A stretch of 64,000 bases of DNA from Kribbella sp. CA-293567 (GCF_027627575.1 NZ_CP114065.1:3782001-3846000); one strand, 5' to 3'; positions 1-12,498 are shown, numbered from the stretch's first letter. A program made the numbers and translations. The notes: generated by a model from the sequence alone, not told the origin.

Positions 1-791
<791 letters not shown>

Positions 792-834
792 CAACTCCGC
801 GGTACCGCCCGAGTCCCGGCTCGGAGCAGCGCGC

Positions 835-866
835 CCCCCTGCCATGGCTGACGTGGCAGGGGGTTT
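835..866 (+). terminator. Rho-independent terminator of uvrA
   Basis: A perfect 10-bp stem (CCCCCTGCCA with TGGCAGGGGG) with a 9-nt loop is followed by TTT. It lies 44 nt after the uvrA stop codon. Confidence 0.85.
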
Positions 867-1059
867 CTCGTGGCGGACGCCCCCGGAGGAGTTTCGGGGT
901 CACCGTCCGGCGAATCTGCGGGCCGGTTGAACCGTTCCCGTGTTTGATCCGTGTAAGGAAGGTGCCGACCGGTCGCGCGATTTGGAGCGGTCGGCTAGAA
1001 CTGACGAAACATGCAAAGCGTTCAACTACTTTTGCCACTAGCTCTGGAGGTCCAGATTC

Positions 1060-1593
1060 ATGAGCGACGAAAGAACGGCAGAACTCACCCGGGTGATCGA
1101 CTCGGTGCGTGACCGGCGGGCGGTGCTCCGCGGCGCCGCCGTGGCCGGCCTCGCCGGTGTCGGCGTGCCGTTGCTCGCCGCCTGCGGTGGCGGCGACGAA
1201 GCAGGCGGTACGCCGTCGAGCGGCGGCACCACCGCCGCGCCCAGCTCGGCTCCGACGTCGGCGCCGAGTTCGGCTCCCACCTCGGCCGGCACACCGCCCA
1301 GTGGGGGAGCGGTGCTCGGTCCGGTCGGCGACGTACCGGTGGGAGGCGGCAAGATCTACAACGACAAGATCGTCGTCACCCAGCCGACCGCCGGTGAGTA
1401 CAAGGGCTTCTCGGCGATCTGTACGCACGCCGGCTGCCCGGTGAAGACCATCGAGAACAACACCATCAACTGCCTGTGCCACGGCAGCAAGTTCAGCCTC
1501 ACCGACGGCAGCGTCACGGCCGGCCCGGCCAAGTCGGCGCTTCCGGCGGTCCAGGTGACCGTCCAGGGTGGCAACATCCTCGGCCCCGCCTGA
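1060..1593 (+). CDS. Rieske [2Fe-2S] lipoprotein with Tat-type signal
   Basis: This is a small exported electron-transfer protein of 177 residues. Seen: an N-terminal Arg-Arg pair (residues 19-20), a hydrophobic segment and a lipobox ending LLAAC, with Cys42 as the lipidation site. A Pro/Ser/Thr-rich spacer (about 45-80) follows. The Rieske domain has C121-x-H123 and C138-x-x-H141 as cluster ligands, and C126 and C140 as the probable disulfide pair. The twin-arginine signal fits folding with the cofactor before export. The start is the ATG preceded by GGAGG. The size is that of stand-alone actinobacterial Rieske lipoproteins, not of the QcrA subunit of the cytochrome bc complex. The redox partner is unknown. 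It converges on the neighbouring protease gene across a bidirectional terminator. Confidence 0.88.
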   Translation: MSDERTAELTRVIDSVRDRRAVLRGAAVAGLAGVGVPLLAACGGGDEAGGTPSSGGTTAAPSSAPTSAPSSAPTSAGTPPSGGAVLGPVGDVPVGGGKIYNDKIVVTQPTAGEYKGFSAICTHAGCPVKTIENNTINCLCHGSKFSLTDGSVTAGPAKSALPAVQVTVQGGNILGPA

Positions 1594-1611
1594 GCTTCGG
1601 CAGCGGACAGA

Positions 1612-1646
1612 CAGCGAGGCCCGGCCGACCCGGCCGGGCCTCGCTG
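1612..1646. terminator. Bidirectional hairpin terminator between convergent genes
   Basis: A perfect 15-bp inverted repeat (CAGCGAGGCCCGGCC and its complement) with a 5-nt loop fills the 64-bp gap between the Rieske gene (plus) and the protease gene (minus). Confidence 0.85.
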
Positions 1647-1657
1647 GTCGTACCGGG

Positions 1658-2896
1658 CTACTTCTGCGCCGGGTCGACCTTGCCGACGAACAACAGCTTG
1701 TTCGGCGAACCGGTGCCCGGCTCGCCGATCTTGTCCGGCGTGCTCGCGCCGAGCAGCGCGGTGGCCACGTCAGCGGGCTTGGCCTCGGGGTTGGCGCTCA
1801 GGTAGAGCGCGATGCCACCGGCGACGTGCGGCGTCGCCATCGACGTACCGCTCATCTTGGTGGTCGAGTCCGGGTCGGTGATGCCGGCCGACGCGATGTC
1901 CACGCCCGGCCCGAACAGGTCGACGCACTTGCCCCAGTTGGAGAAGCTCGCCTTCGCGTCCTTGTCGTCGGTCGCGCCGACCGTGATGGCCGACGGCTCC
2001 TTGGCCGGTGAGGTGTCGCAGGCATCGGAAGACTCGTTGCCTGCAGCAACGGCATAGGTGACGCCGGAGTCCACCGAGGCCTTCAGGGCCGCGTCGAGCG
2101 CCGCGTCGGCGCCGCCGCCGAGGCTCATGTTGGCGACCGCGGGCTTCTTCGCGTTCGCCGTCACCCACTCGATCCCGGCCACGACGCTCTCGGTCGAGCC
2201 GGCACCGTTGCAGTCGAGCACCCGGACGCCGAAGATCTTCGCGCCCTTGGCCACCCCGAAACTGGTGCCGGCGACGGTGCCGGCCACGTGCGTGCCGTGG
2301 CCCATGCAGTCGACGCCGTTCTGGCCGTCGCCGATGGTGTCGGTGCCGACCGACGCCCGGTCGCCGAAGTCCTTGTGGGCGGCGTAGATCCCGGTGTCGA
2401 TGACATAGACGTTGACGTTCTCGGCGGTGGCCGTCGGCTCGAACTTCTGGTTCAGCGGCAGGTCGCGCTGGTCGGCCCGGTCGAGGCCCCACGGCGGGTT
2501 GTCCTGGTTCGCGCTGAACTTCTGGTTCTGCTGCACGAACGCGACCCGCTCGTCACCGGCCATCTTCTGCGCCTGCTCGGGCGACATGGTGGCGGAGAAG
2601 CCCTTGATCGACGCACTGAACTGCTTGCGCACGTCCGCGTCGTACGCCGAGGCCAGGCTGTGCGTGGTCGCTCTGGTCTGCGCGGAGGACCGCTGGCCCT
2701 GCAGCACGACCACATAGCTGCCGGGGATTGCAGTCGAGCTCCCGGCGCCGCGGACCGTGACCGTGGATTTCTCGGGCGCGACCTCACTGGCGCTGCTGGC
2801 TGACGCCGTTGCGACCAGGCCGGCCGCCGCGATCGCGGCGGCGGCAGTCGCACCGACTGCGGTCCTCAACCGACGGGGTGTTGTCACTGGGGACAT
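1658..2896 (-). CDS. Secreted subtilisin-family serine protease (peptidase S8, proteinase K-like)
   Basis: This is an exported endopeptidase made as a pre-pro-enzyme of 412 residues. Seen: a signal peptide (RRLRTAVGATAAAAIAAAG, ending near ASASSAS), then an inhibitor-I9-type propeptide beginning around GSYVVVLQG. The catalytic domain shows the triad Asp in VYVIDTGI, His in GHGTHVAGT and Ser in GTSMATPHVAGG. The oxyanion Asn region is AAGNESSDAC. The WGLDRADQRDLPL opening of the mature part is characteristic of proteinase K/aqualysin relatives. I chose the ATG at 2896 because GAGGGAG stands about 8 nt upstream and the signal peptide follows directly; longer in-frame starts give an implausible leader. 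It is probably a nutritional protease, which is inference. Confidence 0.92.
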   Translation of the reverse strand: MSPVTTPRRLRTAVGATAAAAIAAAGLVATASASSASEVAPEKSTVTVRGAGSSTAIPGSYVVVLQGQRSSAQTRATTHSLASAYDADVRKQFSASIKGFSATMSPEQAQKMAGDERVAFVQQNQKFSANQDNPPWGLDRADQRDLPLNQKFEPTATAENVNVYVIDTGIYAAHKDFGDRASVGTDTIGDGQNGVDCMGHGTHVAGTVAGTSFGVAKGAKIFGVRVLDCNGAGSTESVVAGIEWVTANAKKPAVANMSLGGGADAALDAALKASVDSGVTYAVAAGNESSDACDTSPAKEPSAITVGATDDKDAKASFSNWGKCVDLFGPGVDIASAGITDPDSTTKMSGTSMATPHVAGGIALYLSANPEAKPADVATALLGASTPDKIGEPGTGSPNKLLFVGKVDPAQK

Positions 2897-3060
2897 GGGC
2901 GGAACTCCCTCGAGTTTGCGCGGGCCCGGTTGCCTCACGCTTCGGATCTCGCAGGACAACCCTCAGTGACAAGTTACGGATCGCGCCCATCCCAGCTGGG
3001 GATCAAACGGGCGGTATGAGGCAAGCCGCAACAAGATCTCCGCCCGATCGTTAGGTGTGT

Positions 3061-3096
3061 CAGAACCTGTCGGTGGAGCGAACTAGGCTGGTTGGG
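3061..3096 (+). promoter_or_regulatory. Candidate promoter giving a leaderless uvrC mRNA
   Basis: A TAGGCT hexamer (TANNNT -10 type) at 3084-3089 is spaced so that transcription would begin at the uvrC GTG (3096). There is no Shine-Dalgarno sequence before that GTG. The -35 region is weak. Leaderless mRNAs with TANNNT boxes are common in Actinobacteria. Confidence 0.45.
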
Positions 3097-5129
3097 TGGC
3101 TGATCCCTCCTCCTACCGTCCCGCTCCCGGGTCGATTCCCGACTCACCTGGTGTGTACCGCTTCAGCGACGCCGCCGGGCGGGTGATCTATGTCGGCAAG
3201 GCGAAGAACCTGCGGGCCCGGCTGTCGTCGTACTTCCAGGACCTGGTGAACCTGCACACCCGGACCCAGACGATGGTGACCACCGCGGCCAAGGTCGACT
3301 GGACGGTGGTGGCCAACGAGGTCGAGTCCCTGCAGCTGGAGTACTCCTGGATCAAGGAGTACGACCCGCGCTTCAACGTGAAGTACCGCGACGACAAGTC
3401 CTACCCGTGGCTCGCGATCACGCTGAACGAGGAGTATCCGCGGGTGATGGTCGGCCGCGGCCCGAAGAAGAAGGGCGTCCGGTACTTCGGCCCGTACAGC
3501 CACGCCTGGGCGATCCGCGAGACGGTCGACCTGCTGCTGCGGGTGTTCCCGATGCGGTCCTGCAGCAAGGGCGTGTTCAACCGGCACCGCCAGATGGGCC
3601 GCCCCTGTCTGCTCGGCTACATCGGCAAGTGCGCCGCGCCCTGCATCGGTCAGGTCAGCCAGGAGGAGCACCGCAAGATCGTCGAGGACTTCTCCGCGTT
3701 CCTGTCCGGCCAGACCACGACGTACGTGCGCCGGCTGGAGAAGGAGATGAAGGCCGCGGCGGCCGAGCTGGAGTACGAGCGGGCCGCGAAGATCCGCGAC
3801 GACCTGGGCGCGCTGGACAAGGCGCTCGCCAAGAACGCGGTGGTGCTCGGCGACGACACCGACACCGACGTGATCGCGTTGTCGGAGGACCCGCTCGAGG
3901 TCGCCGTGCAGATCTTCTACGTCCGGGGCGGCCGGATCCGCGGTCAGCGCGGCTGGATCGCGGACAAGGCCGACGGCGACGCGACCACGGCCGACCTGGT
4001 CGAGCGGTTCATCCAGCAGACCTACGCCGGTGACGGCGCCGACACGATCCCCCGGGAGATCCTGGTGCCGACCCTGCCCGCGGGCGAGGAGGCCCTGATC
4101 GAGTGGCTGTCGGAGTTCCGCGGCTCGCGAGTCTCGATCCGGGTGCCGCAGCGAGGTGACAAGAAGGATCTGATGGCCACCGTCGAGCGCAACGCGCTGC
4201 AGACGCTGACGATGCACAAGACCAAGCGGGCCAGCGATCTGACCACTCGCAACCTCGCACTGGAGGAGATCCAGGCGGCGCTCGACCTGCCCGAGGTGCC
4301 GTTGCGGATGGAGTGCTACGACGTCTCGAACCTGCAGGGCACCGAGGTGGTCGCCTCGATGGTGGTCTTCGAGGACGGGCTGCCGCGCAAGAGCGAGTAC
4401 CGGCGGTTCGTGATCAAGGGCGTCGAGGGGCAGAACGACGTCGCCTCGATCGCCGAGGTGCTGACCCGGCGGTTCAAGCGGATGATCGAGGACCGGGCCG
4501 GGATCCCCGAGGGCGAGGACCCGACGGCGTACCTGATCGATCCGGACACCGGCCGGGCGAAGAAGTTCGCGTACACGCCGAGTCTGGTGGTCGTCGACGG
4601 TGGCCCGCCGCAGGTCGCGGCCGCCCGGCAGGCGATGGACGAGCTGGGCCTCGGCGACATCCCGGTCTGCGGTCTGGCCAAACGGCTGGAGGAGGTCTGG
4701 CTGCCCGACGACGAGGACCCGGTCATCTTCTCCCGCACTTCGGAGGGCCTCTACCTGCTGCAGCGGCTGCGGGACGAGGCGCACCGGTTCGCCATCACCC
4801 ATCACCGCAACCGGCGGTCCAAGTCGATGGTCGAGAGCGTGCTGGACGAGGTCTCCGGGCTCGGGGACGTGCGCCGCAAGACGCTGCTCAAGCACTTCGG
4901 CTCATTGAAGAAGCTGCGGCAGGCCTCGATCGAAGAGGTCGCCGAACTGCCCGGATTCGGGCGGCGGACGGCCGAGTCCGTCGTACTGGCGGTGAACTCC
5001 GCCGCAACGAAGGCCGACACGGGCCGCGCGCCGTCGGTCAACACCGCGACGGGCGAGATACTGGAGGACGACGTACCGGAGCTCTCCGGTACGCCCGACG
5101 GGGACCGAACGGGGAGAACTGAGAACTGA
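3096..5129 (+). CDS. uvrC: UvrC, excinuclease ABC subunit C
   Basis: UvrC makes the dual incisions around a lesion in nucleotide excision repair. It is 677 residues long, the normal size. Domains in order: an N-terminal GIY-YIG nuclease (G19-V20-Y21 and Y32-V33-G34 followed by KAKN), a Cys-containing segment (near 150-180), a UVR motif for UvrB contact (near 215-245), the RNase H-like 5'-incision domain (around [11 protein letters not shown] and [10 protein letters not shown]), and C-terminal helix-hairpin-helix motifs ([29 protein letters not shown]). The start is the GTG that fits a leaderless transcript. The stop overlaps the rapZ ATG by one base, so uvrC, rapZ and yvcK are translationally coupled, the usual arrangement in Actinobacteria. 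Confidence 0.97.
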   Translation: MADPSSYRPAPGSIPDSPGVYRFSDAAGRVIYVGKAKNLRARLSSYFQDLVNLHTRTQTMVTTAAKVDWTVVANEVESLQLEYSWIKEYDPRFNVKYRDDKSYPWLAITLNEEYPRVMVGRGPKKKGVRYFGPYSHAWAIRETVDLLLRVFPMRSCSKGVFNRHRQMGRPCLLGYIGKCAAPCIGQVSQEEHRKIVEDFSAFLSGQTTTYVRRLEKEMKAAAAELEYERAAKIRDDLGALDKALAKNAVVLGDDTDTDVIALSEDPLEVAVQIFYVRGGRIRGQRGWIADKADGDATTADLVERFIQQTYAGDGADTIPREILVPTLPAGEEALIEWLSEFRGSRVSIRVPQRGDKKDLMATVERNALQTLTMHKTKRASDLTTRNLALEEIQAALDLPEVPLRMECYDVSNLQGTEVVASMVVFEDGLPRKSEYRRFVIKGVEGQNDVASIAEVLTRRFKRMIEDRAGIPEGEDPTAYLIDPDTGRAKKFAYTPSLVVVDGGPPQVAAARQAMDELGLGDIPVCGLAKRLEEVWLPDDEDPVIFSRTSEGLYLLQRLRDEAHRFAITHHRNRRSKSMVESVLDEVSGLGDVRRKTLLKHFGSLKKLRQASIEEVAELPGFGRRTAESVVLAVNSAATKADTGRAPSVNTATGEILEDDVPELSGTPDGDRTGRTEN

Positions 5130-5995
5130 TGGACGAGTCGAGCGGCAATCTCATCATCGTGTCCGGCATGTCCGGGGCGGGACGGAGCTCGGTCGCGGAC
5201 GTGCTGGAGGACCTCGGCTGGTTCGTGGTCGACAACCTGCCGCCGATGTTCCTGACCACGATCGTCGAGCAGGTGGTCGGTACCGGTGCGTCGCCGCGGC
5301 TGGCGATCGTGGTGGACGTCCGGACCGGGATGTTCTTCGACGAGCTCGGCGCGGCGATCGAGGACCTGAAGACCAAGGGGTACCGTCCGGTCACCCTGTT
5401 CCTGGAGGCGTCCGACGACGTGATCGTGCGCCGGCAGGAGAGCGTCCGGCGGCCGCACCCGCTGCAGGGCGAGGGCCGGCTGCTCACCGGGATCCAGCGC
5501 GAACGCGAACTGCTGGGCGACATCCGGGCCGGCGCCGACATGGTGATCGACACCTCCAACCTGAACATCCACCAGCTCGCCGCGAAGATCGTGAACGGCT
5601 TCGGGGACGAGGAGAACGCCGAGCTGCGGGCCACCGTGGTGTCGTTCGGCTTCAAGTACGGCATCCCGGTCGACGCCGACGTGGTGGCCGACATGCGGTT
5701 CGTGCCGAACCCGTACTGGCAGCCCGACCTGCGCCCGATGACGGGGCAGGACAAGCCTGTGTCAGACTTCGTGCTCGGTCATCCGCTGGCCCAGCAGTTC
5801 ATCCAGAACTACGTGGACGTGCTGGACACCCTGCGGACCGGTTATCTGAACGAGGGCAAGCGGTTCGTCACGGTCGCGATCGGCTGCACCGGTGGAAAGC
5901 ACCGGAGCGTCGCGATGGCCGAGGAGATCGCGAAACGGCTGCGTGAGAAGGGGTCACCGACCTTGGTAGTCCACCGGGATCTGGGGCGGGAGTGA
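5129..5995 (+). CDS. rapZ: RapZ-family nucleotide-binding protein
   Basis: A P-loop ATPase-like regulator of 288 residues, full length. Seen: a Walker A-like segment GMSGAGRSS in which Arg replaces the usual Lys, and DLGWFVVDNLPP, the family hallmark. The C-terminal domain contains IGCTGGKHRSVAMAEEIA, which in E. coli RapZ belongs to the sugar-phosphate/RNA-binding half. In enterobacteria RapZ controls glmS through small RNAs. In Gram-positives the role is unsettled and the gene almost always travels with yvcK and whiA, as here. It overlaps uvrC by 1 nt and yvcK by 4 nt (GTGA). Confidence 0.95.
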   Translation: MDESSGNLIIVSGMSGAGRSSVADVLEDLGWFVVDNLPPMFLTTIVEQVVGTGASPRLAIVVDVRTGMFFDELGAAIEDLKTKGYRPVTLFLEASDDVIVRRQESVRRPHPLQGEGRLLTGIQRERELLGDIRAGADMVIDTSNLNIHQLAAKIVNGFGDEENAELRATVVSFGFKYGIPVDADVVADMRFVPNPYWQPDLRPMTGQDKPVSDFVLGHPLAQQFIQNYVDVLDTLRTGYLNEGKRFVTVAIGCTGGKHRSVAMAEEIAKRLREKGSPTLVVHRDLGRE

Positions 5996-6933
5996 CGAGA
6001 GCCCCACACGTCGTCGCGCTGGGCGGCGGGCACGGCCTGGCCGCCTCGCTGTCCGCGTTGCGGCAGGTCACCGACCAGCTGACCGCGGTCGTCACGGTCG
6101 CCGACAACGGCGGCTCGTCCGGCCGGCTGCGCACTGAGCTCGGGGTCCTGCCGCCCGGCGATCTGCGGATGGCGCTGGCCGCGTTGTGCCGCGACGACGA
6201 GTGGGGCCGCACGTGGGCCGACGTGCTGCAGCATCGGTTCCGCAGCGACGGCGGCCTGCACGACCACGCGGTCGGCAATCTGCTGATCGTCGCGCTCTGG
6301 GAGTTGCTGGGCGAGGCGGTCGACGGACTCGACTGGGTGGCCCGCCTACTCGGTGCGCAGGGGCGCGTACTGCCGATGTCGGCCGTGCCGCTCGACATCA
6401 CGGCCCGGGTCCTCGGCCTCGATCCCTTGCATCCCGAGCTGATCACCGAGGTCCGTGGCCAGGCGGAGGTCGCCACCACCGAAGGCCAGGTCGTCGACGT
6501 CTCCCTCGACCCGGCCGATCCGCCGGCCTGCCCCGAGGCGCTGGTCGCGATCGCCGAGGCCGACTGGGTCGTCGTCGGCCCGGGCTCGTGGTTCACCTCG
6601 GTCATCCCGAACCTGCTGGTCCCCGCGCTGGCGCGTGGTCTCCAGGAGACCGGCGCCCGCCGCCTGCTCACCCTCAACCTCGGTGAGCAAAAGGGCGAGA
6701 CAGCCGGCTTCTCCCCGGAGACGCATCTCGAAGTGCTGGCCGCCCACGCCCCCGACCTGCGCATCGACGTGGTGCTGGCCGACGAGGAGCACGTCCCCGA
6801 CCCGGCGTCCTTACGCCGTACGGCGGATGCTCTCGGCGCGGAGCTGGTCATCGCCGACATCGCCGACGACGACCGCCACCTCCACCACGCCCCGGACAAA
6901 CTCGCCAAGGTCTACCGCGACATCTTCGGCTAG
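5992..6933 (+). CDS. yvcK: YvcK/CofD-like gluconeogenesis factor
   Basis: A cytoplasmic UDP-sugar-binding protein of 313 residues, related to 2-phospho-L-lactate transferase (CofD). It links central carbon flux to cell-wall synthesis in several Gram-positives. Seen: the N-terminal GGGHGLAASLSALRQVT loop, VADNGGSSGRLR, the PPGDLRMALAALC motif and VVGPGSWFTSVIPNLLVP, all family landmarks. The start is the GTG overlapping the rapZ stop. Lying just upstream of whiA and the glycolytic genes gap-pgk-tpiA, it sits in a conserved carbon-metabolism and division neighbourhood. Confidence 0.94.
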   Translation: MTRAPHVVALGGGHGLAASLSALRQVTDQLTAVVTVADNGGSSGRLRTELGVLPPGDLRMALAALCRDDEWGRTWADVLQHRFRSDGGLHDHAVGNLLIVALWELLGEAVDGLDWVARLLGAQGRVLPMSAVPLDITARVLGLDPLHPELITEVRGQAEVATTEGQVVDVSLDPADPPACPEALVAIAEADWVVVGPGSWFTSVIPNLLVPALARGLQETGARRLLTLNLGEQKGETAGFSPETHLEVLAAHAPDLRIDVVLADEEHVPDPASLRRTADALGAELVIADIADDDRHLHHAPDKLAKVYRDIFG

Positions 6934-7380
6934 CGGCCGCCGGCACCGGCGTCGACGGCGTGCTTGGCGTCGTACACCTTCTTGCCCTGCGCGTCGTAGC
7001 CCCGGACCGGGACGTTCTGAATGTCGGAGTTCCCGCCAGTCAGGCCCGAGCTGAAGTAGCCGTTGGAGATCAGCGCCTCGACCGGTCCGGTCTTTCGGCA
7101 GGTCCACGACGAGCTGCGCGACTCCGTCCGGGACCTGAAGCCGTCAGGGCCGACCAAGGCAAGCCGCGGCTTGCTCTCACCGAGCAGATCCACCAGCACC
7201 TGGGTGGCGCCTGCGACGGGCACACGAACGTGCGCCAGGACCGCCTGTGGCTGCTGGTCGTCGGTAGCTTGGGGCAGCTTGTACCGGACGTACTCGCCGT
7301 CGTACTGCTTGCAGTACGACGCAGGCTCGCTGGCCGGCCGGGATTCCTGCCAGAGCAGCGATCACCAGTTGCCGGTCGTC
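6930..7380 (-). pseudogene. Frameshifted remnant of a probable membrane-anchored or secreted protein
   Basis: The 585-bp gap between yvcK and whiA has no intact gene on either strand. On the minus strand, protein-like sequence continues across frame changes. Hydrophobic text (RQLVIAALAGI, near 7375-7345) is in one frame. WQESRPASEPASYCKQYDGE, then LVDLLGESKPRLALVGPDGF, follow in another. VAQLVVDLPKD (near 7125-7090) lies in a third. GPVEALISNGYFSSGL (from 7088) returns to the second and runs to a stop at 6930. So at least two and probably three indels break it. No start codon opens the main frame before an internal GTG at 7223. The layout suggests one transmembrane segment plus an external domain. 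Alternatives are a short real gene from 7223, or sequencing error. Confidence 0.5.
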
Positions 7381-7518
7381 GATCGTGCCGGCGCCGTCCG
7401 GGTGCGGTAACGACGCCGAGGACGGGAAAGGTTGCCGAGATTCGTAACACCGGCCACTTCTGACAGTTGGACACCAAGTGACGCGAGGGTCTTTGACAGC
7501 AGTGGGAGGATTCCCTAC

Positions 7519-8502
7519 ATGGCGATGACAGCACAGGTGAAGTCCGAACTGACCAGCATCCAGGTCACGAAACCCTGTTGCCGCAAGGCCGAGGTGTCCT
7601 CCGTCCTGCGGTTCGCGGGCGGTCTGCACATCGTGTCCGGCCGGATCGTCGTGGAGGCCGAGCTCGACAGCGGTGCGGCGGCCCGGCGGCTGCGCAAGGA
7701 CATCGCCGAGATCTTCGGGCACCCGTCGGACGTGGTGGTGATCTCCCCGTCCGGGATCCGCAAGCAGACCAAGTACGTCGTCCGCGTCGTCCGCGACGGC
7801 GACGCGCTGGCGCGGCAGACAGGCCTCGTGGACAACCGCGGGCGGCCCGTCCGGGGTCTTCCCCCGGCAGTGGTTTCCGGAGCGTCCTGCGACGCCGTGG
7901 CGGCCTGGCGGGGCGCGTTCCTGGCGCACGGCTCGCTGACCGAGCCCGGCCGCTCCTCGTCGCTCGAGGTGACCTGCCCCGGGCCGGAGGCCGCGCTCGC
8001 CCTGGTGGGTGCCGCGCGCCGGCTCGGGATCGGCTCGAAGGCCCGCGAGGTGCGCAACGTGGACCGGGTGGTGATCCGCGACGGTGACGCGATCGGCGCC
8101 CTGCTGACCCGCCTGGGCGCGCACGAGTCGGTGCTGGCCTGGGAGGAGCGGCGGATGCGGCGCGAGGTCCGCGCCACCGCGAACCGGCTGGCCAACTTCG
8201 ACGACGCCAACCTGCGCCGTTCCGCCCGGGCGGCGGTCGCGGCGGGGGCGCGGGTGGAGCGGGCGCTGGAGATTCTCGGCGACGACGTACCGGATCACCT
8301 GCAGGTGGCCGGCAAGCTCCGGCTGGAGCACAAGCAGGCCAGTCTCGAGGAACTCGGCCAGCTGCACGAGCCGGCCCTGACCAAGGACGCGGTGGCCGGC
8401 CGGATCCGCCGGTTGCTGGCGATGGCCGACAAGCGCGCCTCCGACCTCGGCATCCCGAACACCGAGGCCAACCTCACCCCGGACATGCTTGACCCGGCCT
8501 GA
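7519..8502 (+). CDS. whiA: WhiA, sporulation/cell-division regulator
   Basis: A DNA-binding protein of 327 residues with a LAGLIDADG-homing-endonuclease-like N-terminal fold lacking nuclease residues, and a C-terminal helix-turn-helix. Seen: the start [14 protein letters not shown] and, at the C-terminus, [20 protein letters not shown] followed by RIRRLL, the WhiA DNA-binding signature. In Streptomyces, WhiA works with WhiB to trigger sporulation septation; it is also conserved in non-sporulating actinobacteria. The start is the ATG at 7519, which has GGAGGA 8 nt upstream. A longer open frame exists but has no ribosome-binding site. A hairpin follows before gap. Confidence 0.96.
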   Translation: MAMTAQVKSELTSIQVTKPCCRKAEVSSVLRFAGGLHIVSGRIVVEAELDSGAAARRLRKDIAEIFGHPSDVVVISPSGIRKQTKYVVRVVRDGDALARQTGLVDNRGRPVRGLPPAVVSGASCDAVAAWRGAFLAHGSLTEPGRSSSLEVTCPGPEAALALVGAARRLGIGSKAREVRNVDRVVIRDGDAIGALLTRLGAHESVLAWEERRMRREVRATANRLANFDDANLRRSARAAVAAGARVERALEILGDDVPDHLQVAGKLRLEHKQASLEELGQLHEPALTKDAVAGRIRRLLAMADKRASDLGIPNTEANLTPDMLDPA

Positions 8503-8542
8503 TCCGGCCCGTCCGACCGCCCGAAAACCCTTACCTGCCGAT

Positions 8543-8568
8543 GGCCTCCGGTCGAACGACCGGGGGCC
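8543..8568 (+). terminator. Hairpin after whiA
   Basis: A 12-bp stem (GGCCTCCGGTCG with CGACCGGGGGCC, one G-T pair) has a 2-nt gap, so an effective 4-nt loop. It begins 41 nt after whiA. The T tail is poor, so termination may be partial. Confidence 0.5.
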
Positions 8569-8678
8569 GTCGCACGTTCTCAGTGGTCTGCCCGGAGGGC
8601 TGCCGGCGGGTTGCGGTGGTCTGATGTGGACGGTACCAGTGAGTCGAGTGGGCTGTTGGGCTAGTGTTTCGGGCATAG

Positions 8679-9722
<1,044 letters not shown>

Positions 9723-9737
9723 CGTTCTTTTTCCACA

Positions 9738-9788
9738 GCTTGCGTCCGAAGGTGACCCTGGTGTCCTCCTTCGGGCGCAAGCCTGTTT
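9738..9788 (+). terminator. Intercistronic hairpin between gap and pgk (partial terminator or processing signal)
   Basis: A stem of 7 + 1 + 7 bp (GCTTGCG-T-CCGAAGG with CCTTCGG-G-CGCAAGC, the middle pair G-T) has a 15-nt loop. It is followed by CTGTTTC. It sits in the 87-bp gap between gap and pgk. Confidence 0.6.
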
Positions 9789-9809
9789 CGAGACAGGACA
9801 GCTGAAACT

Positions 9810-11012
<1,203 letters not shown>

Positions 11013-11018
11013 CAAGGA

Positions 11019-11834
11019 ATGGCTGGCTCTGAGGTTTCGGCTGCCCGTACGCCGTTGATGGCGGGCAACTGGAAGATGAACGTCAACCACGTCGAGGCCG
11101 TGCACCTGCTGCAGAAGCTGAGCTGGACGCTGCAGGACAAGAAGCACGACTTCGAGCGGGTCGAGGTGGCGGTGCTGCCGCCGTTCACCGACATCCGCAG
11201 CGTGCAGACGCTCGTCGACGGTGACCGGATGAAGATCGTCTACGGCGCGCAGGACCTCTCCGTGCACGACGAGGGCGCCTACACCGGTGAGATCTCGGCG
11301 GCGATGCTGACCAAGCTCGGCGTCACCTACGTGCTCGCCGGGCACTCCGAGCGCCGGCAGTACCACGGCGAGGACGACGCGGTGGTCAACGCGAAGACCA
11401 CCAAGGCGCTGGCGGCCGGGATCACCCCGATCGTCTGCGTCGGTGAGGGTCTCGAGGTCCGCAAGGCCGGCGAGCAGGTCGAGTACACGCTGGCCCAGCT
11501 CGACGGCGCGCTGGCCGGGCTGAAGCCGGACGACGTCCGCAAGGTCGTCGTCGCCTACGAGCCGGTCTGGGCGATCGGCACCGGCGAGGTGGCGACTCCC
11601 GAGGACGCGCAGGAGGTGTGCGCCGCGATCCGGGGCCGGCTGGAGGAGATTTCGCCGGCAGTGGCCGACTCGGTACGGATTCTTTACGGCGGATCGGTCA
11701 AGATGGCCAGCGCAGGTGGCATCATGGCCCAGCCGGATGTCGACGGCTGCCTGGTGGGCGGAGCAAGCCTCAAGGTGGACGAGTTCGCCGGTATCTGCCG
11801 TTACCTGGACCTTCAGTTAGGCTACTCCTCGTGA
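11019..11834 (+). CDS. tpiA: Triosephosphate isomerase
   Basis: Interconverts dihydroxyacetone phosphate and glyceraldehyde-3-phosphate. It has 271 residues, slightly longer than the usual 250-260 because of a short N-terminal extension ([12 protein letters not shown]). Seen: the catalytic Lys in MAGNWKMN, electrophile His in [12 protein letters not shown], catalytic Glu in [13 protein letters not shown], and the phosphate-gripping ILYGGSVK. The ATG follows AAGGA. Its stop overlaps the secG start by 4 nt (GTGA). Confidence 0.98.
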   Translation: MAGSEVSAARTPLMAGNWKMNVNHVEAVHLLQKLSWTLQDKKHDFERVEVAVLPPFTDIRSVQTLVDGDRMKIVYGAQDLSVHDEGAYTGEISAAMLTKLGVTYVLAGHSERRQYHGEDDAVVNAKTTKALAAGITPIVCVGEGLEVRKAGEQVEYTLAQLDGALAGLKPDDVRKVVVAYEPVWAIGTGEVATPEDAQEVCAAIRGRLEEISPAVADSVRILYGGSVKMASAGGIMAQPDVDGCLVGGASLKVDEFAGICRYLDLQLGYSS

Positions 11835-12064
11835 TTCTCGCTTTCTCGATCGTCGTCGTCATCTGCAGCCTGATCCTCACGGGCCTGGTGCTGCTGCACA
11901 AAGGCCGCGGTGGTGGCCTTTCCGACCTGTTCGGAGGCGGTGTCTCGTCCAACATGGGCGGGTCGTCGGTGGCCGAACGGAACCTGGACCGGATCACGAT
12001 CGGCGTCGGCCTGATCTGGTTCGCGGCCATCGTCGGGCTCGGCCTGCTGTACAAGCTCGGCTGA
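11831..12064 (+). CDS. secG: SecG, preprotein translocase subunit
   Basis: A small integral membrane subunit of the SecYEG channel, 77 residues. Seen: two transmembrane helices ([18 protein letters not shown] and [18 protein letters not shown]) joined by a Gly/Ser-rich loop containing [11 protein letters not shown], typical of SecG. It starts at the GTG overlapping the tpiA stop. The tpiA-secG coupling is conserved in Actinobacteria. Confidence 0.93.
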   Translation: MILAFSIVVVICSLILTGLVLLHKGRGGGLSDLFGGGVSSNMGGSSVAERNLDRITIGVGLIWFAAIVGLGLLYKLG

Positions 12065-12080
12065 GAGGGGAGTAGCTCCC

Positions 12081-12440
12081 GTGGCTGGTGGTGGCAGTGC
12101 TATTCGTGGCAGCCGGGTAGGTGCCGGACCGATGGGTGAGGCGGAGCGCGGCGACACCGCGCCCCGCCAGCGGGTCGTCTTCTTCTGTGCCAACGGGCAC
12201 GAGACCGCGACGGTGTTCGCGGTGGAGGCGGCTGTCCCGGAGGCTTGGGACTGTCCGAGGTGCGGTCTGCCGACCAGCACCGACGTCAACAATCCGCCGC
12301 CCCCCACCAAGATCGAGCCGTACAAGACGCACCTCGCGTACGTGAAGGAGCGCCGCAGCGAGACCGAAGCCGCGGAGATCCTGGACGAGGCGCTGCAGAA
12401 GCTCCGCGCCCGCCGTGCCCGCGGCGACGTCATCTTCTGA
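12081..12440 (+). CDS. rbpA: RbpA, RNA polymerase-binding protein
   Basis: An actinobacterial transcription factor that binds RNA polymerase and group 1/2 sigma factors and stabilises the open complex. It has 119 residues. Seen: a central core with FFCANGHE and WDCPRCG (Cys residues of the barrel domain), followed by a C-terminal sigma-interaction helix (RRSETEAAEILDEALQKL) and a basic tail RARRARGD. The start is a GTG 16 nt after secG, with GAGGGGAG upstream. A hairpin terminator closes the glycolysis-secG-rbpA run. Confidence 0.95.
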   Translation: MAGGGSAIRGSRVGAGPMGEAERGDTAPRQRVVFFCANGHETATVFAVEAAVPEAWDCPRCGLPTSTDVNNPPPPTKIEPYKTHLAYVKERRSETEAAEILDEALQKLRARRARGDVIF

Positions 12441-12456
12441 CTCCGGTACCGCGTAG

Positions 12457-12496
12457 ACCGGCCCCCGCTGATCCTCGATCGCCGCGGGCCGGTTCG
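12457..12496. terminator. Terminator between rbpA and the convergent lyase gene
   Basis: An 8-bp stem (ACCGGCCC with GGGCCGGT) encloses a GC-rich loop of about 21 nt and is followed by TTC. It lies in the 58-bp gap between convergent genes. Confidence 0.6.
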
Positions 12497-12498
12497 CG

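Noticed and set aside
1038..1352. Minus-strand frames over the Rieske gene
   Set aside because: Low-complexity Pro/Ala/Gly text arising from the Ser/Pro-rich linker of the real gene.
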